This document shows positions 9,675 to 19,188 of a stretch of 64,000 nucleotides of DNA, one piece after another. This stretch comes from Enterobacteriaceae endosymbiont of Donacia cincticornis (lineage in GTDB: Bacteria; Pseudomonadota; Gammaproteobacteria; Enterobacterales; Enterobacteriaceae). A model generated the notes under the pieces. That model had not been told where the DNA came from, searched no databases, and was given only the letters and a program-made list of their open reading frames with translations. The stretch lies in assembly GCF_012568845.1 (NCBI RefSeq), contig NZ_CP046194.1:188385-252384 (forward strand). The letters run 5' to 3'. A program made the translations under genes and the position numbers. The stretch's first letter is position 1; each line of letters opens with the position of its first letter.

Positions 9675-10349
9675 ATGATAAACAAATTAAAAAGTATTGC
9701 ATCTAAAGTAGCGATAAAATATATTAAAGACGATAATATTATCGGTATTGGTTCAGGTACTACAATATCTCAATTTATTAAAATTTTATATAATGAAAAA
9801 AAAAATATTAAAGGTGTAGTATCTGCTTCTAAATATTCAACTAAAAAATTAAAAAAATATAATTTTAATGTTTATGAAATGAATAAAATAAATAAAATTG
9901 GAATATATTTTGATAGTGCTGATGAAATTAATGAAAAAATGCAAATGATAAAAGGAGGAGGAGCAGCGTTAACTAATGAAAAAATTATATCTAATTATTC
10001 AGATACATTTATTTGTATTATTGATCAATCTAAATATGTAAAAAATTTAGGAAAATTACATCCTGTTCCTATAGAAATTATACCTTCTGCAGAAAATTTT
10101 ATTACTAGAAAATTATCATATATAGGAGCTATAGCAAAATTAAGGAAGAAAACAATTACAGAACACGGTAATTTTATATTAGATGTATATAATTTAGATT
10201 TACATAATCCTCTTAAAACAGAAAAATATATAAATACCATTCCTGGAGTTGTAACTGTTGGGTTATTTACTCAAAGATGTGCAGATATAGTTATTATAGG
10301 AAAATATAATTCTACAGTGTCAATAATAAATAAAAAAAATTTAAAATAA
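9675..10349 (+). CDS. rpiA: Ribose-5-phosphate isomerase A
   Basis: A 224-residue enzyme that interconverts ribose 5-phosphate and ribulose 5-phosphate in the pentose phosphate pathway, supplying nucleotide and riboflavin precursors. The phosphate-binding GIGSGTT lies near residue 25, the DSADEI block with active-site aspartate near 83, and MIKGGGAALTNEKI near residue 95. It aligns fully with E. coli RpiA (219 residues). No clear ribosome-binding site is visible ahead of the ATG; the start is chosen by homology. It is followed by dapF after 59 bases. Confidence 0.96.
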   Translation: MINKLKSIASKVAIKYIKDDNIIGIGSGTTISQFIKILYNEKKNIKGVVSASKYSTKKLKKYNFNVYEMNKINKIGIYFDSADEINEKMQMIKGGGAALTNEKIISNYSDTFICIIDQSKYVKNLGKLHPVPIEIIPSAENFITRKLSYIGAIAKLRKKTITEHGNFILDVYNLDLHNPLKTEKYINTIPGVVTVGLFTQRCADIVIIGKYNSTVSIINKKNLK

Positions 10350-10408
10350 TATTATTAATTTTAAATTTTATTTTAAATTTTTAACATTATACAGTATATC
10401 ATAAATAT

Positions 10409-11239
10409 ATGAAAATAAAATTTACTAAAATGCATTCGTTAGGTAACGATTTTATTATTATAAATAATATAAAAAATGATTTTTTTTTTACAAAAGATAT
10501 TATACAAAAATTATCTAATAGATATTTAGGTATAGGTTTTGATCAATTATTATTAATTGAATCATCATTTAATAGTGAAATTGATTTTCATTATAGAATT
10601 TTTAATTCTGATGGAAATGAAGTAGAACAATGTGGAAATGGAGTACGTTGTCTTGCATTATATTTAGAAAAAAAAAAATTAATTTGTAGAAAAAAAATAT
10701 GTGTAAGTACAAAAAATCGTGTAATATATTTACAGATTATAAGCAACAATATAATTTCTGTAAATATGGGAGTCCCTTTATTTAATCCTGAAGATATACC
10801 ATTTATCACTCATAGTATTAAAGATACTTATAAAGTTTATTTTCAAAATAAATATATTTATTTTAATGTTGTTTCTTTAGGAAATCCCCATTGTATAATA
10901 CAAGTAAATGATGTATCAATCACTCCTGTATCTTTAATAGGATCTTTTTTAGAAAATCATGTTTTTTTCCCGCAAAGAATTAATGTAGGTTTTATGCAAT
11001 ATATAGATGTACATAATATTAAATTAAGAGTTTTTGAAAGAGGGGTGGGTGAAACTAATGCTTGTGGATCAGGCGCTTGTGCAGCTGTAGCTATAGGAAT
11101 CAAAAAAAATATTTTAGCAAAAAAAGTATATGTTAATCTACGTGGAGGTATTATAACTATTAATTGGAAAGGAAATAAAAATAATTTATTTATGATAGGA
11201 GATGCTAATTATATATATGATGGTAAAATTATATTATAA
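10409..11239 (+). CDS. dapF: Diaminopimelate epimerase
   Basis: A 276-residue PLP-independent epimerase that converts LL- to meso-diaminopimelate for lysine and peptidoglycan. Both catalytic cysteines are present: one in EQCGNGVRC and one in NACGSGACA. The N-terminal KMHSLGNDF is the usual family start. Length matches E. coli DapF (274). Together with dapE at 31397-32560 it shows that the lysine/DAP branch is retained. In E. coli dapF lies upstream of xerC-yigB-uvrD-corA; here xerC and yigB are gone and uvrD follows after 46 bases. Confidence 0.97.
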   Translation: MKIKFTKMHSLGNDFIIINNIKNDFFFTKDIIQKLSNRYLGIGFDQLLLIESSFNSEIDFHYRIFNSDGNEVEQCGNGVRCLALYLEKKKLICRKKICVSTKNRVIYLQIISNNIISVNMGVPLFNPEDIPFITHSIKDTYKVYFQNKYIYFNVVSLGNPHCIIQVNDVSITPVSLIGSFLENHVFFPQRINVGFMQYIDVHNIKLRVFERGVGETNACGSGACAAVAIGIKKNILAKKVYVNLRGGIITINWKGNKNNLFMIGDANYIYDGKIIL

Positions 11240-11285
11240 TGAATTTTTTATAAAAAATATTATTTTAATTACGGCATTTAAATAA

Positions 11286-13475
11286 ATGAAAAATATAGAT
11301 TTATTAAAAAATTTAAATAATAAACAAAAAGAGATAGTATCTGAAAAAAGAAAAAATTTATTAATATTAGCCGGAGCTGGTAGTGGTAAAACATTAGTTT
11401 TAATTCGTAAAATAGCTTGGTTAATTTATGAAGAAAATTGTTCTCCTAAATCTATTTTAGCTGTAACTTTTACAAATAAAGCGGCAATAGAATTAAAAAT
11501 TAGAATTAAATCATTATTAATAAATAATTATCAAAAAGATATCTGGATAGGTACTTTTCATAGTTTTGCTTATTATTTATTAAGAATACATTATTTAAAT
11601 GTAGGATTAACAAAAAAATTTCAAATTATAGACACCTATGATCAAAAAATAATCATTAAACGAATTTTAAAAAAATTATCTTTAAAAGATAAAATTTTTT
11701 CTGTAGAAAATATTTTAAAATATATAAATAATAAAAAAAATAATTTATTAAATAATTATTTTTATAAAAATAATATATATAATATTAATTTATCTAAAAT
11801 ATATGATGAATATCAAAATTTTTGTAAAAAAACAGAAGTCATTGATTTTAATGAATTAATATTTTATTTATATAAATTATTTTTATATAATCCTAAAATA
11901 TTAAAAATATATCAAAAACGTTTTCAAAATATTCTAATAGATGAATTTCAAGATACTAATGATATACAATATAAACTTATTTCTTTATTATATAATAAAT
12001 ATTATGATACAAAAGTTGTTTTTGTTGGGGATGATGATCAATCTATTTATGGATGGAGAGGAGCTAAAATTGATAATATAAATTCTGTTTTAAAAGAATT
12101 TGATGAAGTAAAAACAGTATTATTAGAACAAAATTATCGTTCTACTTCTAATATTTTAGAAACTGCAAATAGATTAATTTCTTATAATAATAGTAGATTA
12201 AAGAAAAAATTATGGACGAATGCAAATAACGGAGATCTTATTACAATATATTATGCATTAAATGAATTTGATGAGGCTGAATATATTGCTAAATATATAA
12301 AAAAAAAGACTTTTAAAGAAGAAAACAAATTAAATAATTATGCAATTTTATATAGAAATAATTCACAATCTCGTATTTTAGAAGAAATTATGTTAAAATT
12401 TTCTATTCCATACAAAATATATGGAGGAATACAGTTTTTTGAACGTCAAGAAATTAAAAACACTTTATCTTATTTAAGATTAATATCTAATCATAATGAT
12501 GATATTTCTTTTGAAAAAATAGTAAATATTCCAAAAAGAGGAATTGGTGATATTACATTAAATATCATAAAACATATTGCTAATAAATATTCCTTAACAT
12601 TATGGAAATCTAGTTTTTTTTTATTAAAAAATAAAAATTTTTTAAATAAAACATCATTTAATGCATTAAAAAAATTTATTACATTAATTATATATTTAAA
12701 AAATAATACAAAAAAACAATCATTATCTAAGATTATTAAACAAACAATAAAAAAATCTGGACTATGGGATATGTATAAGAAAAATTATTTATTTAAACAA
12801 GATAATACTAAGATAAATAATTTGAAAGAATTTATTAATGCAGCTAAATATTTTACAAAAAAAAAAATACAACATAAAAAAAAAGAAAATATTTTAGATA
12901 TAAAAGATAATAATTTATTAATAGATTTCCTTTCTCAAACATTATTATTAAATGAAAATATAAATAAAAATAATGAAGAAAAAAATAATTATGTACAATT
13001 AATGACAATTCATTCATCTAAAGGATTAGAATTTTCTGAAGTTTTTATTATTGGTATGGAAGAAGGTATTTTTCCTAATAAAATTTCTTTTAATGAAAAA
13101 TCTATAAATGAAGAAAGACGTTTAGCTTATGTAGGTATTACTAGAGCAAAAAAAAAATTAACTTTAACTTATACAAAAAAACGTTTTCTACATGGTAAAG
13201 AAATTAATTCAATACGATCAAGATTTATTAATGAATTACCAAAAAATTGCATAAAAAATATTAATTATATCCAACATAATAATGTTTTACTAAAAAAAAG
13301 TTCTTTTTTTATAAAAAAAAAATATTCTATAGGACAAATAGTTTATCATAAAATTTTTGGACAAGGAACTATTATAAAAATAGAAATTCTTAAAAAAAAT
13401 GAAAAATTACAAATTAAATTTGATAATACAATAATAAAATGGATAATGTCTGATTATATACAATCTTCTACTTAA
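11286..13475 (+). CDS. uvrD: DNA helicase II (UvrD)
   Basis: A 729-residue superfamily 1 3'-to-5' helicase for mismatch and excision repair. Walker A is AGAGSGKT (residues 30-37), motif Ia AVTFTNKAA, motif II DEFQDTN, motif III GDDDQSIYGWRGA, motif IV LEQNYRST, motif V MTIHSSKGLEF and motif VI YVGITRAKKKL. The C-terminal tail (YSIGQIVYHKIFGQGTI) is the UvrD extension that Rep lacks, so UvrD is preferred over Rep. The position between dapF and corA is the same as in E. coli. Confidence 0.96.
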   Translation: MKNIDLLKNLNNKQKEIVSEKRKNLLILAGAGSGKTLVLIRKIAWLIYEENCSPKSILAVTFTNKAAIELKIRIKSLLINNYQKDIWIGTFHSFAYYLLRIHYLNVGLTKKFQIIDTYDQKIIIKRILKKLSLKDKIFSVENILKYINNKKNNLLNNYFYKNNIYNINLSKIYDEYQNFCKKTEVIDFNELIFYLYKLFLYNPKILKIYQKRFQNILIDEFQDTNDIQYKLISLLYNKYYDTKVVFVGDDDQSIYGWRGAKIDNINSVLKEFDEVKTVLLEQNYRSTSNILETANRLISYNNSRLKKKLWTNANNGDLITIYYALNEFDEAEYIAKYIKKKTFKEENKLNNYAILYRNNSQSRILEEIMLKFSIPYKIYGGIQFFERQEIKNTLSYLRLISNHNDDISFEKIVNIPKRGIGDITLNIIKHIANKYSLTLWKSSFFLLKNKNFLNKTSFNALKKFITLIIYLKNNTKKQSLSKIIKQTIKKSGLWDMYKKNYLFKQDNTKINNLKEFINAAKYFTKKKIQHKKKENILDIKDNNLLIDFLSQTLLLNENINKNNEEKNNYVQLMTIHSSKGLEFSEVFIIGMEEGIFPNKISFNEKSINEERRLAYVGITRAKKKLTLTYTKKRFLHGKEINSIRSRFINELPKNCIKNINYIQHNNVLLKKSSFFIKKKYSIGQIVYHKIFGQGTIIKIEILKKNEKLQIKFDNTIIKWIMSDYIQSST

Positions 13476-13550
13476 AATTTATACTAAATTACTTTAATAA
13501 AATATATGAGTTTTTTTATATATTAATTATAATCTTAGTTAGGAGTTATT

Positions 13551-14504
13551 ATGTTAAATGCATATAAATTATATAATAAATATCTAACTCATCTTAAATT
13601 AGATAATAATTTCAAAAATCTTTTAGATGCAATATGGATTGATTTAATTCAACCAGAAGATGTTGAAAGAAAAAAAATATATCATCTACTAAAACAAAAT
13701 TTAGCTACCAGACCAGAATTAGAAGATATAGAAGCATCAGCAAGATTTTTTGAAAATCAAGAAGGATTACATATTCATTCATTTTTTTTTTATAAAAAAA
13801 AAAATAAACATGCAGGTACTACTACTGTAGCATTTACGATAAAAAATAATAGATTATATACTTTAAGAGAAAAAGAATTATCTGTATTTCGTTTATACAG
13901 AATACGTATGCATAATCGTTGTATGTTTTATGGAAATCCTTATGAATTGTTATTAGATATATTTGATACTAAAATTGAACAATTAGCAGATGAAATTGAA
14001 AATATATATAGTGATTTAGAATCTTTAAGTTGTATTATCATGAAAGGACATCAAAATAAAGAATTTGATAATGCACTTTCTACTTTAGCAGAATTAGAAG
14101 ATTTTGGATGGAAAGTAAGATTATGTTTAATGGATACACAAAGAGCAGTAAATTTTTTAATGAGAAAAACTAGATTACCTGATAATCAAATTAAACAAGC
14201 AAAAGAAATTTCAAGAGATATTAAATCATTATTACCACATAATGAATCCTTATTTCAAAAAGTGAATTTTTTAGTACAAGCTGCAATGGGATTTATTAAT
14301 ATAGAACAAAATAGAATAATTAAAATATTTTCGTTAGTATCTGTAATTTTTTTACCTCCAACCTTAGTTGCATCTAATTATGGGATGAATTTTACTTTTT
14401 TACCAGAATTAAAATGGAAATATGGCTATATTTATGCCATCGTTATAATGATGGTATCAGCTTTTGCTCCTTATTTTTATTTTAAAAAAAAAAAATGGTT
14501 ATAA
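13551..14504 (+). CDS. corA: Magnesium/cobalt transporter CorA
   Basis: A 317-residue pentameric Mg2+ channel of the inner membrane, the same length as E. coli CorA (316). The long helical cytoplasmic domain is followed by two C-terminal transmembrane helices with the signature Y-G-M-N in SNYGMNFTF around residue 278 in the loop between them. The basic C-terminal tail ends YFKKKKWL. The ATG has an AGGAG ribosome-binding site. It lies directly after uvrD, as in E. coli. A hairpin 130 bases downstream may end the transcript. Confidence 0.96.
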   Translation: MLNAYKLYNKYLTHLKLDNNFKNLLDAIWIDLIQPEDVERKKIYHLLKQNLATRPELEDIEASARFFENQEGLHIHSFFFYKKKNKHAGTTTVAFTIKNNRLYTLREKELSVFRLYRIRMHNRCMFYGNPYELLLDIFDTKIEQLADEIENIYSDLESLSCIIMKGHQNKEFDNALSTLAELEDFGWKVRLCLMDTQRAVNFLMRKTRLPDNQIKQAKEISRDIKSLLPHNESLFQKVNFLVQAAMGFINIEQNRIIKIFSLVSVIFLPPTLVASNYGMNFTFLPELKWKYGYIYAIVIMMVSAFAPYFYFKKKKWL

Positions 14505-15208
14505 TATTATTAATGTATGTTTTTTAAAAAAAATTTATAAAAAAATGTTTTTTTTATATTTAATTCATATAAATAATGGTATTTATGATTGTACAAATAA
14601 AAGTAAATAGTTTAAATTATATTTCTTATATTTAATATAGGTAAATTATTATTATTTACCTATATATTTTTTATATGTAATTTTTCTCAATTATTTTTTT
14701 ATAAATTTTGAAAAAAAATAATATCTATATAGATAAAATAATTTTTTTTTTAATATTTTAAAAAAAATTTATATAATAAATACAATATTAAAATTATTTA
14801 CTATATAAATAAAATGATATATAAGATTTTATGATTAAATATACTAATATTTGTTTATTATTTTTTATAATTTTATATAATAAATTTTTAAAAATAATTA
14901 TATATAAAAAATTAAATTTAACCAAATTAAAAAATTTATTGATTAATAAATAATTTATATAAATCTATATAATACTAATTAAAAATATAAATATTTTTTT
15001 ATGTAAAAAATATTCTTTTCATTTAAATATTTAGTATTTGAAATATTTTATTTTTAAAAAATATATTAATATCATTTTTAATTTATTTATATTAAATGTA
15101 TTAAAATTAATAGAAATTTTTTTCATTTAAAAATATAATTATAAATTATATGTAAATTTTATTTATTTAAAATAAAATTAATATTTTTTTTTAAAAAAAG
15201 AAATAATA
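14505..15208. other. 704-base gene-free AT-rich stretch upstream of sucA
   Basis: The only gap over 300 bases in the window. It holds a perfect hairpin (14636-14664) and otherwise nearly featureless A/T sequence. Two small open frames exist (14585-14635, 16 residues; 14831-14953, 40 residues), but neither resembles a protein I know and both are expected by chance in such sequence. No tRNA or other structured RNA was recognised. In E. coli the sdhCDAB genes lie just before sucA, so this may be the eroded remnant of an sdh operon plus the sucA promoter; that is inference only. Confidence 0.5.
14636..14664 (+). terminator. Probable intrinsic terminator downstream of corA
   Basis: A perfect 10-bp stem, TATAGGTAAA paired with TTTACCTATA, encloses a 9-base loop and is followed by TATTTTTT. 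The two G-C rich steps stand out against the surrounding A/T sequence. It lies 130 bases after the corA stop, so it could end the rpiA-dapF-uvrD-corA transcript. Confidence 0.5.
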
Positions 15209-17890
15209 ATGAATAATTATAATCTTAATAAAAATTTTTTATATGAAAATTTTTTTTATATCGAAAAATTGTATCAAAAATTTTTAGTAAATCCTAATTC
15301 TATAGAAAAAAAATGGAAATATTTTTTTATAAATTTTGAAAAAAAAAAAAAAGTTTTATTCCAAAATAATCAATTAAAAAATAATGATTTTTATAAAAAA
15401 AATCTTTTAGTAGAAAAGATAAATCAATTAATAAATAATTTTAGAATATTTGGACATTATGATGCAAATATAAATCCTTTATTTTTTAATAAAAAAAAAC
15501 TTAGTAATATTTTACAATTAAAAAATTATGACATTAATAAAAAAGATTTTCAGAAAAAAATTTCATTGAATTCTTTGTTTGAAAATCAAAAAATTATTGA
15601 TATATATAATTTTTTTAAAAAAAAATATTGTCATCATTCTGGTATAGAATATTTTCATTTATTAAATCATGAAAAATATTGGATACAAAAAAATATAGAA
15701 TTAATGGTAAATAATTTACAAGTTAAAGAAAAGAAAATTTTTTTTGAAGAATTAATTGCAACAGAAATCTTTGAAACTAATATAGCAAAAAATTTTCCAG
15801 GTATTAAAAGATTTTCTTTAGAAGGATGTGATATATTAATTCCAATAATTAAAGAAATTATACGTTATTCAAGTAAATTAAAAAATAAAATTACAAAAAT
15901 AATTTTAAGTATGGCTCATAGAGGAAGATTAAATGTTTTAGCAAACATAATGGGTAAAAATATTAAAGAAATAAAAAATGAATTTAAAAATATTTTATTA
16001 AAAAATAATGATATAGATGATGTTAAATATCATTTAGGATATTCTTCCATAATTATTAATAATAATAAAAAAATAAAATTAAAATTAACATTTAATCCTT
16101 CTCATTTAGAAATTATTAATAGTGTTTCTATGGGTATAATTAAATCTTATATTGATTCATCTAAGGAAAATAATATAATTCCTATTAATATACATGGAGA
16201 TGCATCTTTTAGTGGGCAGGGTATAATACAAGAAATTTTAAATTTATCTCAAACAAGAGGTTATGGAATAGGTGGAACTATACATATCATAATTAATAAT
16301 CAAATCGGATTTACTACTTCTAAAATTTCTGATATGAGATCTAGTTATTATTGTACTGATATAGCTAAAATGATTCAATGTCCTATTTTTCATATAAATG
16401 CAGATGATATAGAAAATGCTATACTTATTATAAGATTAGCACTTACATATAGAGATCTTTTTAAAAAAGATGTTTTTATAGATCTAGTTTCATATAGAAG
16501 ACATGGTCATAATGAAATAGATGATCCATATATAACACAACCATTAATGTATAATTATATTAAAAATCATGAAACAATACAAAATTTATATTTTAAAAAA
16601 TTATTTACTAAAAATATTTTAAATATTCAAGAAAAAAAAGATATATATCAAAAATATCAAAATCTTTTTAATAAAGATGATTTTTTTATCAAAACATATG
16701 TTATTTCTAAAAAAAATATTTTAAAAAAAATATTTAAAAAATTAACAATAAATGAATTAAAAAAATTAATTTTTAAAATTAGCAATTTTCCTGAAAATTT
16801 TAATATTCATTCTAGAGTTCAAAAAATTTTTAAAGATAGATTAAGTATGAGTAAAGATAAAAAAAAAGTAGATTGGGGTACCGCTGAAAATTTAGCATAT
16901 GCAAATATTTTAACTCAAGGAATATCATGCCGTTTATCTGGAGAAGATATTAAAAGAGGTACTTTTTCTCATAGACATGCTGTTATTTATGATCAAAAAA
17001 ATGGAATTTCATATATACCTTTAAAAAATCTTAGTTTAAAACAAGGCAAATTTTATATTTATAATTCCATACTTTCTGAAGAAGCAGTTTTAGGATTTGA
17101 ATATGGATATTCTTTAAATAAAAAAAATATATTAACAATATGGGAAGCGCAATTTGGAGATTTTGTTAATGGAGCTCAAATTATTATAGATCAATTTATC
17201 AGTTCTGGAGAAAAAAAATGGAAATATCAAAGTAAATTAATAGTTATGTTACCTCATGGTTATGAAGGACAAGGACCAGAACATTCTTCAGCACGAATAG
17301 AAAGATTTTTACAATTAAGTGCTGAAAATAATATGAAAATATGTATACCTTCTTATGCATCTCAAATATATCATTTATTATGTGAACAAGCATTTAATTA
17401 TATAAAAAAACCACTTATTATATTTATGCCTAAATCTCTTTTAAGATATAATTTAGCTTGTTCATCATTAAAATATTTTATAAATAATTTTGAACTAATT
17501 ATAGATGAATTAGATAAAAACATTAATATTAAAAATATTAAACGTGTTGTTTTTTGTTCTGGAAAAATATATTATGATTTATTAGAATATAGAAATTCTA
17601 TGAAAGAAAAAAATATAATTTTAATTAGAATAGAACAATTATACCCATTTCCATATAATAATATAAAAAAAATAATTAAAAAGTATTTAAAAATAAATAA
17701 TTTTATTTGGTGTCAGGAAGAACCTAAAAATCAAGGAGCATGGACATATATTCAAAATAATTTTAAAAATAAATTAAATTTAAATATTCACTATATAGGA
17801 AGAAAATCATCTTCATCTCCTTCTACAGGACATCTTAGTATACATAAAAAACAACAACACAAGATCATATTCTCCGTTTTTAATATTTAA
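15209..17890 (+). CDS. sucA: 2-oxoglutarate dehydrogenase E1 component
   Basis: An 893-residue ThDP-dependent decarboxylase (E. coli SucA is 933) forming the E1 part of the 2-oxoglutarate dehydrogenase complex. N-terminal FLVNPNSIEKKWKYFF matches the family. Further landmarks are LSMAHRGRLNVLAN, the ThDP site GDASFSGQG, RRHGHNEIDDP, and the C-terminal LPHGYEGQGPEHSSARIER. It is followed by sucB after 29 bases. A run of 14 adenines at 15339-15352 lies inside the frame, encoding a glutamate-lysine stretch; the frame stays open. sucC, sucD and sdh genes are not in the window. Confidence 0.96.
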   Translation: MNNYNLNKNFLYENFFYIEKLYQKFLVNPNSIEKKWKYFFINFEKKKKVLFQNNQLKNNDFYKKNLLVEKINQLINNFRIFGHYDANINPLFFNKKKLSNILQLKNYDINKKDFQKKISLNSLFENQKIIDIYNFFKKKYCHHSGIEYFHLLNHEKYWIQKNIELMVNNLQVKEKKIFFEELIATEIFETNIAKNFPGIKRFSLEGCDILIPIIKEIIRYSSKLKNKITKIILSMAHRGRLNVLANIMGKNIKEIKNEFKNILLKNNDIDDVKYHLGYSSIIINNNKKIKLKLTFNPSHLEIINSVSMGIIKSYIDSSKENNIIPINIHGDASFSGQGIIQEILNLSQTRGYGIGGTIHIIINNQIGFTTSKISDMRSSYYCTDIAKMIQCPIFHINADDIENAILIIRLALTYRDLFKKDVFIDLVSYRRHGHNEIDDPYITQPLMYNYIKNHETIQNLYFKKLFTKNILNIQEKKDIYQKYQNLFNKDDFFIKTYVISKKNILKKIFKKLTINELKKLIFKISNFPENFNIHSRVQKIFKDRLSMSKDKKKVDWGTAENLAYANILTQGISCRLSGEDIKRGTFSHRHAVIYDQKNGISYIPLKNLSLKQGKFYIYNSILSEEAVLGFEYGYSLNKKNILTIWEAQFGDFVNGAQIIIDQFISSGEKKWKYQSKLIVMLPHGYEGQGPEHSSARIERFLQLSAENNMKICIPSYASQIYHLLCEQAFNYIKKPLIIFMPKSLLRYNLACSSLKYFINNFELIIDELDKNINIKNIKRVVFCSGKIYYDLLEYRNSMKEKNIILIRIEQLYPFPYNNIKKIIKKYLKINNFIWCQEEPKNQGAWTYIQNNFKNKLNLNIHYIGRKSSSSPSTGHLSIHKKQQHKIIFSVFNI

Positions 17891-17919
17891 AATAGAAAAT
17901 AAATTTATAAGGATAAAAA

Positions 17920-19101
17920 ATGAATAATACTAACATTATTGTTCCTGAATTACCTGAATCTGTAAATAATGCAATTATTATTCAATGGTATAAAAAACCA
18001 GGTGAAATAGTAAATGTTGATGATATTCTTCTAGAATTAGAAACAGATAAAATAGTTTTAGAAATACCCTCACCAATTAATGGTATCTTAAAAAAAATTT
18101 TAGTTAAAAAAGGAGAAAAAGTACAATCACAACAAATTATTGGTATATTAGAAATATATAAGGATTTTAAAAAAAAAAATAAAAATAACCAAAATATAAT
18201 AAAAAAAAAAAATAATTTTACTAAAAATATAAATGATAAAATATCATTTTTTGATAAATTAAATGATTTTAGTCCTTCTATAAGAAGAAAAATAAAAAAA
18301 AAAGATTTAAAATTAGATAATTTTTCTTTCTTAAAAAAAGAATTAAATAATTTAAATTTAGATAATTTTAATAAAATTAAAAAAAATAAAGAAAAAATTG
18401 ATAAAACAAATGATTTTGAAATAAAAAAAATGAGTCCAATCAGAAAATATATTTCTAATAAACTAATGGATTCTAAAAAAAATACTGTTATGTTAACAAC
18501 TTTTAACGAAGTTAATATGAAAAAAATTCTTGATATAAAAAATAATTATAAAGATTTAATATTAAAAAATTATAATTTAAAATTAGGGTTTACTTCTTTT
18601 CATATTAAAGCTGTTACTAAAGCATTAAAATCATTTAAAAATATGAATGCATTTATTGATGGAGAAAATATTATTTATAATAAATGTTATAATATTAATA
18701 TTGCTATTGCAACAAAAAGAGGTTTAATAACTCCTATTATATATAATACTAATCAATTATCATTGATAAACATCGAAAAAAAAATAAAAGAATTAGTTAA
18801 AAAAAGTGATTGTAATCAATTATCTATTGAAGATCTAAAAAATGGAACTTTTACTATTACAAATGGGGGAGTTTTTGGATCTTTAATGTCGACTCCAATT
18901 ATAAATCCACCACAAAGTGCTATTTTAGGAATGCATTCTATTAAAGAAAGGCCTGTTGTTATAAATCATAAAATATGTATTATGCCTATGATGTATTTAG
19001 CTTTATCATATAATCATTGTTTAATAGATGGAAAAGATGCTATAGGTTTTTTAATGTTAATAAAAAAATTTTTAGAAAATCCTATGTGTTTATTTTTATA
19101 A
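17920..19101 (+). CDS. sucB: Dihydrolipoamide succinyltransferase (2-oxoglutarate dehydrogenase E2)
   Basis: A 393-residue E2 with one N-terminal lipoyl domain (lipoyl lysine in ETDKIVLEI, near residue 44), a lysine-rich linker containing a short E1/E3-binding region (SPSIRRKIKK, near residue 115), and a C-terminal acyltransferase domain. The catalytic motif reads SYNHCLIDGKD; the family has SYDHRLIDGR. The histidine and the downstream aspartate are kept, but D and R beside the histidine are changed to N and C. It shares the E3 subunit Lpd (28543-29958) with the pyruvate complex. It follows sucA as in E. coli. Confidence 0.95.
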   Translation: MNNTNIIVPELPESVNNAIIIQWYKKPGEIVNVDDILLELETDKIVLEIPSPINGILKKILVKKGEKVQSQQIIGILEIYKDFKKKNKNNQNIIKKKNNFTKNINDKISFFDKLNDFSPSIRRKIKKKDLKLDNFSFLKKELNNLNLDNFNKIKKNKEKIDKTNDFEIKKMSPIRKYISNKLMDSKKNTVMLTTFNEVNMKKILDIKNNYKDLILKNYNLKLGFTSFHIKAVTKALKSFKNMNAFIDGENIIYNKCYNINIAIATKRGLITPIIYNTNQLSLINIEKKIKELVKKSDCNQLSIEDLKNGTFTITNGGVFGSLMSTPIINPPQSAILGMHSIKERPVVINHKICIMPMMYLALSYNHCLIDGKDAIGFLMLIKKFLENPMCLFL

Positions 19102-19188
19102 ATTTGAATTTTTTTAAAAAATTTATATTAATATTTAAAATAATAAAAATAAATAATTAATAATATGAAAATTTAGTAGGGATTAATA

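Noticed and set aside
14585-14635. 16-residue open frame ending directly at the 14636 hairpin, resembling a leader peptide with attenuator
   Set aside because: It lies over 570 bases from sucA, has no biased codon run, and the hairpin fits better as a terminator after corA.
14831-14953. 40-residue open frame upstream of sucA
   Set aside because: Isoleucine/lysine-rich sequence with no recognised family, no good ribosome-binding site, and easily produced by chance in A/T-rich DNA.
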